Assembly: GCA_902651635.1 (NCBI GenBank)
Contig: CACRSC010000273.1
Coordinates: 837,748 to 901,747 of the forward strand
Source of the DNA: Mastigamoeba balamuthi
Lineage: Eukaryota; Evosea; Mastigamoebida; Mastigamoebidae
Length of the DNA: 64,000 bases
Direction of reading: 5' to 3'
The notes under the pieces are model-generated. The model saw nothing but the letters and a program-made list of their open reading frames with translations, made no database searches and was not told the DNA's origin. The stretch's first letter is position 1. Each line of letters starts with the position of its first letter. Below are positions 43,529-55,100 of this stretch, one piece after another. Both the position numbers and the translations under genes were made by a program.

Positions 43529-44915
43529 ATGCAGCAGACAAGCACCACGGGGGCCGGCGGGCTCACCTCGACCACCTTCACGTTCAGCAGCACGCCGCGG
43601 GCTGTGGACGCCAAGCCGGGCCCGCGGTTCCGCGACACCGCAAAGTACGTTATTCGCCCACACCCTCTGTCTAAAAATAGACACCGTGGCGGGACCCCCG
43701 CCCGCGTCAGCACCAGCGCAGCACAGCACAGCACGCGGCGCACCCGCGCACAGCGCACCCTCCCACTGCACTCTTCCCGCGGCGCCTGACAGGGAGGGGT
43801 GCAGGGCGAGCATGATGGGGGACCCCCGGGTGCGGCAACAGATGCAGCCCGGAGTGCTGTGGCTGCGCGGAGGGCCTGCGGACGGCAGGCGCGTCGGCAC
43901 AGCGATGGCGGCGGGAATCGCGCCGCCCGGGCAGCGCCGCGCGGCGCACAGGTACACGACGCAGACGGGCGCGTCGGGGGGAGCGACAGCGGCGTCTGGC
44001 CAGCAGGGCCGCTCGGCCACGGCGACGGCGGACACGCCTCCTGTGCAGGGCAGGCAGCGTACGAAATGCCTGCGTGGGTTCTGGGAAACTCAAGGAAGGC
44101 CGCCTGCGCAGACATCGACGTGCAGACGGAGCCGTACCTCGAGGAGCTGGCCGACAGGCCCAAGGAGGCGGCGGCGGAGACGCAGACGGACGAGTTCCTG
44201 GACAGGCCGCCGTCGCCGCTGTTCGTGCCGCGCAAGATCGGCGTGGACGCGGAGACGCAGGTCATCGCGGGCGAGCTGTTCGACTTCGACGTGGAGGTCG
44301 AGCCGATACTCGAGGTGCTCGTAGGCAAGGCGCTCGACCAGGCGATGACAGAGGTCGTCGAGGAGGACGAGCTGCAGAGCCTCAAGCAGCGCCAGAGCCT
44401 GCACGAGAAGAAGCGCGCGGCAGAGCTCGCCGAGGTGCAGCGCCTCGAGGAGGCCGAGGCCAGGCGCGAGCAGGAGAAGGTCCGCAGGCTCGAGCAGGAG
44501 CGCAAGCGCGTCGAGGAGCAGCGCGCCGCGCAGAGCCAGGCAGCCATGCGCACCATCGCGCGCTCCTACGTCGCAGACTTCACGAAGACCGTCTTCACGG
44601 ACCTCAAGAGTACGCGCAGCTGCACGCGTGTTGTTGGCGCATCTAACGGTGGGCTCTCCTGCAGAGTCGGGGTACTTCTTCGACCGCATCGAGAAGGAGG
44701 TGGAGGCGCAGTTCATGCCGTGGCTGATGGAGAGCGTCGACAGCAGCGCGGACCAGGCAGCCGTGAGCCGCACGCTGGTTGACAAGCTCATCATGAGCGC
44801 TCTCGAAAACGCCGTCAAGCAGTACGAGGCAAGCCACGGGCAGCGAGACACCGGGGCACAGGAGAGCGCCCCTGCGCCAGCACCAGCGCCCGCACCTGTA
44901 TCCGTGTCCACTTGA
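43529..44915 (+). CDS. RSP3: Radial spoke protein 3 (flagellar axoneme)
   Basis: The ATG at 43529 opens MQQTSTTGAGGLTSTTFTF, followed by TPRAVDAKPGPRFRDTAKY. After an intron (about 43645-43810) comes MMGDPRVRQQ, matching the NIMxDRRV element of RSP3. The diagnostic core is long: DVQTEPYLEELADRP, AETQTDEFLDRPPSPLFVP, IGVDAETQVIAGELFDFDVE, VEPILEVLVGKALDQAM, then a Glu/Arg-rich helix (RAAELAEVQRLEEAEARRE). A last intron near 44610-44665 leads to ESGYFFDRIEKEVEAQF and an Ala-Pro repeat tail. RSP3 anchors radial spokes to outer doublets and acts as an A-kinase anchoring protein. Its presence implies a motile or recently motile flagellum. Assignment is secure. Confidence 0.93.
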
Positions 44916-45108
44916 TGTAGCGCTGAACTCGCAACCCCCTCCCCACGCGCACATGTCCCCACCCGGCTTTCTTGGGTGAAACTCTTGCTGGCTGGGACAG
45001 ACCACACACATCACGTATTGAATGAAGGAAAACCTCTTGTCTTTTTGAGTATAGACGCACGCGCTCTGAGTAGTGACGGGAGGGAATTGTGCGAGGATGG
45101 TCAGAGTA

Positions 45109-48100
45109 TTACTTTGGGTCCTCCTCGGCATCGTCTTCGGTGTCCTTTACGTGGACATCAGACTGGGGGCTCTCGGGCTTGCTGCTGTTCTTGTGGTGGT
45201 GGTGGTGGTCGTCGTCGGAACTGTCGTGCTTTGCTTCCTTTGCCTCCTCGATTGGCTCGGCAGTGCTGCTGTGTGACTCCTCCTCCGACTCATCCTCGGA
45301 CTGCGGAAGCGCCGCCGATTCCATACACGAGACCCTTCGACGGGAAGACAGAGACCTGAGAGGAGTCGACGGTGGCTCGGGTGCGGACTCCTCCGACTGC
45401 TCTTTCTCTTTCTCCTCTGGTTCTTGCTCTGGCTCTGTCTTCTTCTCCTCTCGGTGCTTCTTTGTGGCCTCCTTCGGCGCAGTAGAGGAGCGCGTGGCCC
45501 TCCTCCTCCCGTCGGGAGTCGCGACGGGATGGGCCTCTTGGCTGTTGAGCAGCTGCCTCGTGATGCGCCTGAACCGCGAGACCTGGGGCAGGACGATCGG
45601 GATGCCCGCCTTGCCCGCACTACCCCGCAATCCCCTGGCCAGCCTGCCCTCCCCCAGCGGCGGCGACGACAGCAACCGCTGGACCTCGCGCGGAATGCGC
45701 TTCTTCTTGGGCGGAGGGAGCACACTGGCGGGCTCCTGCTTCACAGCAGCTTCGTGCTCCGACTCCGAGCCCGAGGACACGCAACGCGAACATGCCGCGC
45801 TCGACTCGGACTGCTTCATCTTCTCGTCGTCCGAATCGTGCTTAGGCGTCGGAGTAGGCGTACGCCTGCGCGAGGACCGGGACCTGGGGGGCGGCGTCCT
45901 CCTCGCAGCAACTTCCTCCTCGTCCGACGAAAGCTCCGAGGGCATTTCGAATGCGCTCTCCTCCTGCTCAGACTTCTCAGACAGCGATTGTGCGTCTGAG
46001 GCCGAGTCCGCGCGATTCTTCTTCCCTTTCAGGCTCTTCTTGCCGGTCTGCATCTCCTTCTTGTCGTCTGGCTGAGCCTCCTCCGGCGCCGCAGCTGTCT
46101 TGGCTTCACTCTGCTTTTCCTCGACCGCCGCGGTGGGCTTCTCGTCGGCAACAGTCTCCTTTGCCTGCTCCTTTGGCTCAATGGCTTGCTTGGCTTCCTC
46201 GACGGACGCCTCGGCCTTCTCATCCTGTGCGGCCACTGCGTCGTCTGTCTCCGCAGGGAGTGCTCTACGCGGCCTTCCTCTTCCTCTCTTTCCTTCGGCG
46301 CGGCGCGCTGCCTTGGCCTGGGCTGCCTCCTTCGCAGCAGCGGCAATGGCAAGCCGCTCGAACAGCCTCGGCGGGGGGCCGACCGCTGCAGCAAAGCTCA
46401 GAACGTTGGGTGAACTCAGACATTCCGTACTCTTGACGACAGAACCGTAGCTGGTCAGCGTCCGCAGCGATATCCTGCCAGCTCTACGCGGAACCAGGTG
46501 CGAGCTCGCAGACGACGCCTTCGTCGCCGTGAGCGTCTGTATGCGCTCCGACCGGCGCGAGGGCTCCTCCCCACGGTGGCGCTTAGCAGCGTGCGTGCGC
46601 ACTCTGGCAGGGCCGCTCGTCGGCGTGTCCGCGGCGGCGTCGGTTATCCCCAGCGCATGCAGCAGCGCGAGGTTCTGGCGCACTCTCTGCATGCGTGCCT
46701 TCTCGTACGCAGACGTGCCGTCGTCATCGTCCTCCTCGGCCTCGCAGGGCACAGTAGGAGCAGCTGGCTGCTTCTGCTTCTCCGCGGAAGCGTCGCGACC
46801 GTGGGCGGCCTCCCCCTTCGCTTTCTTCGGGGAAGTCCGCGGTCGTTTCGAGCGGGGCGGGTGGGCGCGGGCAGGATGCTTGTGGTGCTTGGCCGCGGTC
46901 ACCGGAGCGGGGTCGTCCGCGTTGCCCAGCACCAACACGGCTGGCATCGCTGCACGGGCGTGTGCCACTATGTCCATTGCGTTCACGCCTGCCGCTATCG
47001 CGGCATCCCCGGTTGCAGGCCCGTCGAGGGATAGCGGTGCGGGTGACGCGCCAGCGGTGTCCGAGTCGGGGTGCTGCCCATCACACGAGCCCTCGTGGGC
47101 CCTGCGGCGCTTGGGGGGCGCGAGTTCGGACTCGCTGTAGCGCTGCCGCGACTTCGCCTCGCCCTCGCCGCGCTGGATCTTCTGCGGAGGCTCGGTTGCA
47201 CCGTCCGCGGTGGAGGCGGCAGCGGGGAGCGATTGCCTGCGAGACTTGGCCCTCTTCGCGGCGTTTGGAGAGGCAACGGCGCCCGGGAGCAGCGACCCGT
47301 CCGCCGAGTACTTCCTCGGCCTCCCTCGCGGCTTCTGTATCGGCGACATGGGCGGCGGCACCGCCTCGTTCCCGATGACCTCGATCCCGCACACCTCCAC
47401 GGGCCCCTGCTGTGCAGCCTCCTCCACAGGGGTGTGCTGCTGTGGCGGTGGCGGAGGCGGCGTCGGCGTCGGCTGCTGCGGCTGCTGTTGCTGATGATGC
47501 TGCTGCGGCTGCTTCTGTTGCTGGTGATGTTGCTGGTGCTGCTGGTGCTGCTGGTGCTGCTGGTGCTGAATAGGCTGGTGGTGCTGCGGCGTCGCGGTAT
47601 GGGCCGATCCGCGGCTGTTTCGCTTGTGCCTGCGCTGCCGCGCGACGTCGGGGGAGGGATCGGGGTTGTCCGAGGCGATGGTGAACCCCGGGGGCAGCTC
47701 GACCTCCCAGTCGCCGTACAGCCGCGAGGGCTTCGACACGCGGGCCTCCCTGCCGCGGACGGTCCTTCGCGGCGTGTCCTGCTCGGCCACCTCCTCATCC
47801 GACGACGTCCGCGGCGACAGCGACGGCGGCGACGGCGAGCGCACCACAGACACCGCCTCCTGCGCTCCATACAGCTGCAGCGAGGGCACCGCAGCCCCCC
47901 TGTCCACCCGCTGCGGCGTCTCGATCGTCCTCGTCTTGCGCACGTTCCAGTCGAGGCCCGTGTCGAACAGCAGCCCGCCCAGAGCCCCCGCTGCGCCCGG
48001 CCCCAGCCCCCCGGTGTAGCACTGCTGCTGCTGCTGTGCCTGCTGCTGCTGCTGCTGCTGCCTGCTGGCCGCGATGTGCGGGAGCTCCGCGAACTGCGGC

Positions 48101-48612
48101 TGCGGAATGACGACGGGGGGCTCGTAGAACGATGCCGTCGACGAGGGCCGCGAGAACGAGATCGACGTAGGCGCCGACGCGGGGCCGGGCCACCCCTGCG
48201 GCGCGGCCTGCAGCGCGAAGGGGAACGCGGGCTGCGGGACTGCCATGCCCACAGGCGCCGCGTACTGCGAGTAGTACGGGAACCCCGCCCCCTGCCCATA
48301 CGCCTGTTGTTGTTGCTGTTGCTGCTGCTGCTGCTGCTGCTGCATCGGAGCGAAAAAAGGCATCTGCGGCACCATCCCGACGCCCGACTGCAGCGCGCAG
48401 CTCGCTGACGACGACGGCAGGCCTGCGGTGCGCGCGGGGCGGGGTGCGGAGCGGTCGTTAGGCCCTCTTTCTCGGAAGTACAGCAGTAAAGTGCAGGCGG
48501 GGGGCAGGCGTGTGCGCGTGCCTTGCGCGTCCGCAGCCAAGTCGGCGAGCGAAGAAACCGACATGTGCGCCGGGGGCATCGAGTTGCCCGCGAGGAGCTT
48601 GTGCAGTTCCAT
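45109..48612 (-). CDS. Large disordered nuclear protein with AT-hooks and poly-Gln
   Basis: One continuous frame of 1,167 codons starts MELHKLLAGNSMPPAHMSVS. Most is low complexity: a poly-Gln run near 48304-48343, another near 48021-48065, a Gln-His repeat near 47520-47580, Pro runs, long Glu/Lys/Ala stretches and a His-rich acidic C terminus. Two AT-hook DNA-binding motifs are seen, KPRGRPRKYSADG (about 47300-47340) and KRGRGRPRRALPAE (about 46260-46300). Several more ordered stretches (AGRISLRTLTSYGSVV, KKRIPREVQRLLSSPP, PQVSRFRRITRQLLN) may bind partners. Many basic clusters fit nuclear localisation. A chromatin or transcription role is inference from the AT-hooks. No ortholog is recognised, and a short intron in the first 200 nt is possible. 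Confidence 0.68.
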   Translation of the reverse strand: MELHKLLAGNSMPPAHMSVSSLADLAADAQGTRTRLPPACTLLLYFRERGPNDRSAPRPARTAGLPSSSASCALQSGVGMVPQMPFFAPMQQQQQQQQQQQQQAYGQGAGFPYYSQYAAPVGMAVPQPAFPFALQAAPQGWPGPASAPTSISFSRPSSTASFYEPPVVIPQPQFAELPHIAASRQQQQQQQAQQQQQCYTGGLGPGAAGALGGLLFDTGLDWNVRKTRTIETPQRVDRGAAVPSLQLYGAQEAVSVVRSPSPPSLSPRTSSDEEVAEQDTPRRTVRGREARVSKPSRLYGDWEVELPPGFTIASDNPDPSPDVARQRRHKRNSRGSAHTATPQHHQPIQHQQHQQHQQHQQHHQQQKQPQQHHQQQQPQQPTPTPPPPPPQQHTPVEEAAQQGPVEVCGIEVIGNEAVPPPMSPIQKPRGRPRKYSADGSLLPGAVASPNAAKRAKSRRQSLPAAASTADGATEPPQKIQRGEGEAKSRQRYSESELAPPKRRRAHEGSCDGQHPDSDTAGASPAPLSLDGPATGDAAIAAGVNAMDIVAHARAAMPAVLVLGNADDPAPVTAAKHHKHPARAHPPRSKRPRTSPKKAKGEAAHGRDASAEKQKQPAAPTVPCEAEEDDDDGTSAYEKARMQRVRQNLALLHALGITDAAADTPTSGPARVRTHAAKRHRGEEPSRRSERIQTLTATKASSASSHLVPRRAGRISLRTLTSYGSVVKSTECLSSPNVLSFAAAVGPPPRLFERLAIAAAAKEAAQAKAARRAEGKRGRGRPRRALPAETDDAVAAQDEKAEASVEEAKQAIEPKEQAKETVADEKPTAAVEEKQSEAKTAAAPEEAQPDDKKEMQTGKKSLKGKKNRADSASDAQSLSEKSEQEESAFEMPSELSSDEEEVAARRTPPPRSRSSRRRTPTPTPKHDSDDEKMKQSESSAACSRCVSSGSESEHEAAVKQEPASVLPPPKKKRIPREVQRLLSSPPLGEGRLARGLRGSAGKAGIPIVLPQVSRFRRITRQLLNSQEAHPVATPDGRRRATRSSTAPKEATKKHREEKKTEPEQEPEEKEKEQSEESAPEPPSTPLRSLSSRRRVSCMESAALPQSEDESEEESHSSTAEPIEEAKEAKHDSSDDDHHHHHKNSSKPESPQSDVHVKDTEDDAEEDPK
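48021..48065. repeat. CTG/CAG tract (poly-Gln)
   Basis: CTG-rich stretch on the plus strand encoding two close Gln runs in the AT-hook protein. Confidence 0.8.
48304..48343. repeat. CTG/TTG tract (poly-Gln)
   Basis: About 13 codons of CAG/CAA read on the minus strand, near the N terminus of the AT-hook protein. Confidence 0.8.
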
Positions 48613-49155
48613 GTCGAGAGCGCTGCGCGAGCGGGCGGTGAGTGGCTGGGCAGAGAGCGTTGGAGTTGGAGAGGCGATCGTTGGTGCAGACGAAATGGCA
48701 TTTTCGGTGCAGACGGAAACCCAAAGCGAAAAAGCTGGTTTTCGCCGTCAGGCCGGCACTGCCGCGGGCGGCGCTGGCGGCAAAATGAGGCCCCGGGGCC
48801 GCACGGCGGGACTCCAGCGCGCGTGGCCCGCGCGTGCGCCGGGAAACTCGCGCAGGAATTTAAGGAAAAAAACGGGGAATGCAAAAAAGCAAGGGCACCC
48901 AGCAGAGCGTGGGCATGCGGGGGAGAAGCGTGGGGCGTACTGGCGAGAAGAGGGCGTGCTGCCGGCGGTCGAAAGAGATCACGCCTCCTCCCTCTGAAGA
49001 CGACTGTCTTGGCCGAAAAAAGAGAGTCTTTGGAGATCTTTGCCCTCAGATAAATCTCCTACACCCAACCAAATAATTGACCCCTTGGCAGAGACACCAC
49101 CCACCCAGGGGCCCCCAGCACACCCTGCGCGCGAGCCGCAACCACACCCTGCGCG
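48613..49155. promoter_or_regulatory. Divergent intergenic region, AT-hook gene / UBR4-like gene
   Basis: The 543 bp lie between two divergent start codons. No coding exon is seen. An AT-richer stretch at about 49010-49080 precedes the UBR4-like start and may be its core promoter. Confidence 0.45.
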
Positions 49156-52100
49156 ATGTCTCAGCCGGGCGAAGAGGACGAAGACGTTCTTCTCGCGATA
49201 GCGTTGTCTCAGTCGCTGGTACAGGTGAGCCAGCGGCCCTTCCTTACCCCCCCCGCGCGCACCCGCCCTCACGCAGGCGCCACCCGCGCAGGAGGCCGCT
49301 GCCGAGACTGCCTCCCCGCACCCCGCCCCCGCTGCCGCGTCTTCTGAGGAGCCCTCCGCTGCGGTCCTCCAAGTGCGTTTTTTATTTTTCCGATACATTG
49401 TGTTTGCGTGTTGCGCTGTTTCAAAAAATGTGTGCCCTCTCCGCCCTCCGCTCCTTCTCGTCCCCGCCCTCATCTCTGGCGACCCAATGCGGCGGGCTGC
49501 TGCACGCGGGCGGGGGGCTGGGCACCGCAGAGATACCTCTCGAAGGTCGAGGAGGTCGCGCGGGGCGCAGCGCAGCGCGAGTCCTCGCACGGGGCGCTGC
49601 TGTCGGCGCTGCCCCGGGTGCTCGCCTGCGCCGTGCGGCCCGGGGCCCTGGGCCCTGAGCAGCGCTGCAACCTCACCTCCCTGCTGCACCTGCTCTCCGT
49701 CTCCCTCGTCCACTCCCCCTACCTCGGTACGCGCCCGCGCCCCCTCTCTCTGGCCGGCGGCACTCTTCAGCTGCTCTGTTGCTGTGCTGAGCTGTGCGGT
49801 TGACAACGTCACGCGTGGCGGCCGTACAGCGAACGCGGACGAGGCGGAGCAGGACGCCATCACCGAGGCGTGCGCCGCCGCCGTGAGGTACGCGCTGGCG
49901 TGCCTGACCCCGGGCGCGGGGGGCGACGCGAGGTTCGGCGTGCCCGGCGACGCGGAGGCGCTCGTCGGCGTGCTCGAGGCGCTGTGCTCGTCGGAGAAGC
50001 CCCCGACGCCCGACGATCTCGTCGAGATGCGCGCCGCCTACGCGAGCGCGCTGCCGGAGTTCGCCGTCGACGACGACGCCTGCTTCGCCATGGACAGGGC
50101 GCTGGTCCAGCGCAAGCCCCAGGCCCGCCAGCACGCGCAGCAGCAGCAGCAGCAACAACAACAACAACAGCGGGCACAGAGCCCCAAGGGCGTGAGCTCT
50201 GCGATCGAGAGACTGCTCAGGGCGGCGGCAGAGACGCAGCAGCAGCCGGGAGCGCTGCAGCAGGCACAGCAGCAGCAGTCGCCGAGGGACGAGCTCGCGC
50301 TGGCGGGGTCGGGTGCGGGGGACGAGGACAGCGACGAGGACCCGTTCGACGCGATACAGAGGCGGAACCTGAGCCTCTTTGTGGAGCTGGCGGGGCCCGC
50401 GACGCTGCTCAGAGCGTCCGCGTTCTTTGTGCGCGCGGCGGCCTGCGATATGGAGGCAACGCCGTCGTCGTCGGCGTCGTCGTCGGTCCCTCCGGAGGGC
50501 GAGCGCGAGCGCTGCTCGGCGCCCATGACCCCGCAGCCGGCGGGAGGCGACGACGCGCCCAGGGCCGCGCCGAAGCTGCGAAAGCACACCAAGAGCAAGA
50601 GAAGGATCCCCTGCGCAGACCAGCCGCCCTCTCGCCTGAGCGCTGTCGAGTTCGCCTCGCGCTCGATGGACTTCATCTCGTGCGCGGTCGAGACGCTGGA
50701 CGACCAGTCGCTGTCTCCGTGCGCGCTGCTGGTGGCCGAGCTCATGAGCGCGCGCAAGGCGCTAGCACTGGTGGACGTGTCGGTCGTCGTCGACGCGCTG
50801 GTGCTGCTGTCGCGCAGGACCCGCGCGGGATATCTGTCGCAGAACGTCCGAGCCTGCGTCGCCGCGTGCCTCCTTAACGATGTCGGGGACCTCGAGCTGC
50901 CTTCGCTGACGGAGGAGAGGCCGTGCGCCGCTCTGTCGCCGTCTGTCCGACACGACGAGCTGAACCTGGGCATGTGCCTCGCGAGGGGGATACTCTCAGG
51001 AGAGAGCGTCATCCACCGCGACATCCCAGTGGCCGACAAGCTCGTCGTCACTGTCCCGCACCTCTCGACTCAGTTCGACATTGCAGCGAAGCACTCGTGC
51101 GCCAAGTGGATCCCTCCCTCCATTCGATGATTGATTCTCACGTTATTGCACCGCAGAGACCAGGAGCTGAGGAATATGGTCCTTGGGACGGAAGACAGCA
51201 CAAGCAGGACTGCCACTTCGTTGCTGCACTGCGTCGTTCAGACCCTTGCGGAGCAGAGCGCAGTCTCCGAGACGCCCCAGAAAGGCGACATCAAGAGCCC
51301 GACGGCAGCGCGCAGGCCAGAGGGGTCTATACCCGCGCCGCCGCCAATGCCCAGCTCGACGAAGCTCTCCTCCTCGCTCAGCGTGAGGAGGAAGATCATC
51401 TCCTCGCGCCTCTCCATGACCACCAGTGGTTTGCTCTCTTCGCACTGCCTCGCGTGGGCTCATCGGGCTCATCCATCCTCCCAACAGACGACGCTCTTTT
51501 CGGCAACCTCTTCGAGGAGGATGGCACGCCCGGAGCAGCTGTCGTCGCGGAGGAAAAGAAGCCCGACTCGTCCAGCCCGGCCACGGGAGAGCTGGAGCCG
51601 CCGCTTGCTTTCATTCGGGCTGCGCTTTCGTTCCTCGCGCAGCACGTGTTTCCCGTCTGTGCCGCCACCGAGGAGCAGGTCGGTGCGGTTCTCTTCATCG
51701 GCAGGTGCTTGTCACCGTCAGTGGTCGTGCCGTTTAGCGAGGACCAGGGGCCGCTCGTCAAAGAAGCCCCTGCGATTTTCTCGGCGCTCCATTCGCTTTA
51801 CTCGGCGATCCTGTCATCGCGTCTCGTCGACGCCCAGATGATCGTACGGCATCTGTTTTCGTTGTGTGCGACTAATCTATTGGTTCAGGAAAGGACGATA
51901 AGAGAGGCATACGCAACCTTTTCTCTGGACCTGCCATACGAGTGCCTGCTCTTCATCGGGAGGATGTGGCTCAAGGTCGCGGAGGCCAGCTGCGTCAGCG
52001 CTGCGAACCTGACACAGGACATGTGGCGCCGTTTTCTGGAGGATCTAGAGTCTGCGACCGTGGGCGCAGCAACAGCATCTGCGGTGTCGAGCTCTGTCGC

Positions 52101-55100
52101 CGGAGCGGACGACGTTGCGGGATTCGAGCACTGCGCTGTGTTGGTCACCGCCCTGCACCTGTTTACCACCCAGGCATTCCAGAGCACTGTCACGAAGGAT
52201 CTCTGCGCGTGCGTGATAAAGGGCGCTCAGAGAAAGCCGCAGACTTTCCGCTCGCAGGTTGCTCTGACCCGAGCAATCAACCTGCTCTCATGTGAGCTGC
52301 CAACCCTCTGCTCCAACCCTCACCATCCGGCAGACAAGCTGACTGTCGGGCGCGCCTCCATCCCCCCGGAGATGCTTGATTGCTTCGAGGCAACCATTCT
52401 CCGGCCCATGCCCTCATCTGACCAGGTGATCTGGCTTTGTTGTGGTCTCTTCCGCTGATTGCTTCCTGCTAGATGAGGCCGCCAGTGATTCCCGGGCTCT
52501 TCCCCTGGCAGGAGGTTCACCCTTGCAGGTCCGATGCAATTCGCCTTTTCCGGATGACTTCTGGCGAATCTGCATCCCACCTCCGCGTCGACGCTGCGGC
52601 CGGTCTGCCGTCGGACGATGTCGCAGCTTTGCACAAGTCTCTGGTCATGTGGCTGGACTACATAACCTCGAGCGAGAGCAAGCTGACGGTGTCGGCGGCG
52701 CAGTTCTTCTTCAGGTGCTGCTGGGATCTGTTTGCCAACGTCCTCCCGCTCCCCGAGGGAGCGCTGCTGTCGCTCGCGGATCCAAAGGCGTTGCTCACGT
52801 ACAAGTCGCCTGGAATGCGACTGTTGCACGTCCACTGGCTCTCGCGGCTTATACTCGACCCTCCAGAGCGTGTGCCAGAGCAGCTCAAGGGCATTGCCGA
52901 TTCTTTCGCAGACGCGCAGATTGTGCACCGGCATATGACTGCGTTGCTCTCTCTTCTGGGCTCGCCAGAGGTTGTTTCCGGTGGAAACAACGGCCTGCTC
53001 AGAGCGTCGGTTCTGTCGATTCTGTTCAGCGCTGTGAGGAGCTGCTCGGATTCTGGCGACTCAAAGGCGCTGTCGAAAGAGGAATTGCGGGCAAAGCGAA
53101 GGGAGGAGATCACCCGCAAGCTCCGAGGGACAACGGACTTGATCAGTGCCATCGGAGAGGTGTGCCGTTCTACCCGTTCCTGTGACTGCTCTAAGCCGCT
53201 CTCAACTTTGTGCTCACATGCAGACCGTGGAAAAGCTCAAAGCCCTGAAGAAGTCTGTGGAAGGCGTGGCGCCTTCGCGGTCAAAGTCGAGCGGAGATGC
53301 CAACAGGGGCTCGTTGAGGGCGTCGTCGAGCCAGGTCGTCTCGTCCGCTGTCAGCTCCGCGGCAACCAAGGCGGCGCAGCAGCTGCTGTCCGAGAGTGTT
53401 GTCGAGATTGTCCGTGCCGTCTCCTCATGCGTGACCAAGTCGGTCAAGGAGCTGGCCGACTGCGGCGTGCTTTGCCTGTCATCCGGGCCCGAGGACGAGG
53501 AGAAGTCCCGTGCCATTGTCTCAATGCTGCAGATCCCGCTCAAGAACGCAACTGTCAAGGCAGTGATGGAGGTTGGCTGGCCCTTTCTCCGTTTTTTCTC
53601 CAGCCATTGCTCAATCCGCTGCCCTCAGAAAATGGGGTTCGTAGACACTGCCATTCGCACAGCGTTGGACTGGGGAGATGCTGCTGCAGTTTCGTCGAGG
53701 GCGTCTCCGGACTCCCAGTCGCCGGTGCGACTGGCTCGCCAAGCCTATTTTCATCGCAAACTCACGTTCCCACAACGCAGTTCCACTCTCGCCTGGTCCA
53801 TTTGCACACTGCCCTCACAAGGTTGCGACCGACTTTCTCTTTTGCATTCCTAAGCGATTCCCACCCATCTCCTCTTTCCCCTCAACAGTGCAACGTCGTC
53901 CAAGATCCTCATCGAGACGGGCGTCGACTTCGTCCGCCACTTGCTCCGGCAGACCCTGAGCCCCGAGCAGAAGGCCGATGTCGTCTCGGCGCTCGAGCCC
54001 GCGCTCGGTGCGGACGCCCTGCTGTTCTGCGTCAACTCCATCAGCACCGCCATCGGCCAGAGCATCGGCGAGGAGTTCGCGTCGCGCGCAGTCGCCAACG
54101 CCCGCAGCAGGGCGGTCGCGGCGTTCCTGTCGCGCGCCGACACGGCCGGCCCCGGGGTGTTCGAGTCGCTCGAGCCGGCGCTGAACGAGACGCTGGACCT
54201 GCTGACCGTCTGGGATGCGGACCCTGAGCAGAGCACTTTCGTGGAGGAGTACGGGAGCTCGCTGTGCCTCGCGCTGGTGCCCGTGCTCGTCAACCCTCGC
54301 GTTACTCCCTCCGTGTACGAGAAGCTCGTGGGGCTGCTGTCGGGGCTGCTGCGCAAGCCGCAGTTCGTCCAGACCGCAGCCGTCGCGCTGTCGCAGGGAC
54401 TCGTGCGCGCGGAGCGGCAGGCGCTGCTCGAGTGGGTGGAGAGCGTGTTCCTTCTGGGGAAGCAGCAGCACGACAGCGCGGTCGACACGGCAGTGCTCCT
54501 CGCAAGGGTCGCCGGGGAGACCAGGGACGACAAGGCGTCGCCCCTGCGCGAGCTGCTGTTCCAGGTCCTCGTGGGCGCGTTCAGGTCAAAGCACTTTGCC
54601 TCTGCCGGCGCCGCTGTCGAGGAGCTCTGCGACCTCGCGTGCTTTGTCTGCACCACGTACGAGTGCGTCGAGGCGTTTGTCGACACTCTGCTGTCCATCC
54701 AGAGAGGTCAGGACCGCCTCCTCTTTCCGCTTCTAATGGGCATCTCGACAGAAACCGTAGAACGCAACGCGGCTGTTTGCGCGCACGTGCCCTGGATCCT
54801 TCAGCGGCTGCTGTGCGCCGTGACAGAGGTCGAGATGCAGGAGCCGCGCGGAGGGCAGACGGCGGCGGAGGCCGACACGCGGCTCAAGTGGTGGTACGAG
54901 AACAGCGAGGACGAGGACGAGGACGAGTGCCTGTGCACGTTCACCAAGACGGGCAAGGAGTTTGCCGAGCAGCCGTGGTACTGCTGCTACACGTGCAAGC
55001 TCTCGTTCACCGAGGGCTGTTGCTCGGTCTGCGCGCGCAAGTGCCACAAGGGCCACGAGCTCTCGTTCCATAAGACCAGCAAGTTCTTCTGCGACTGCGG

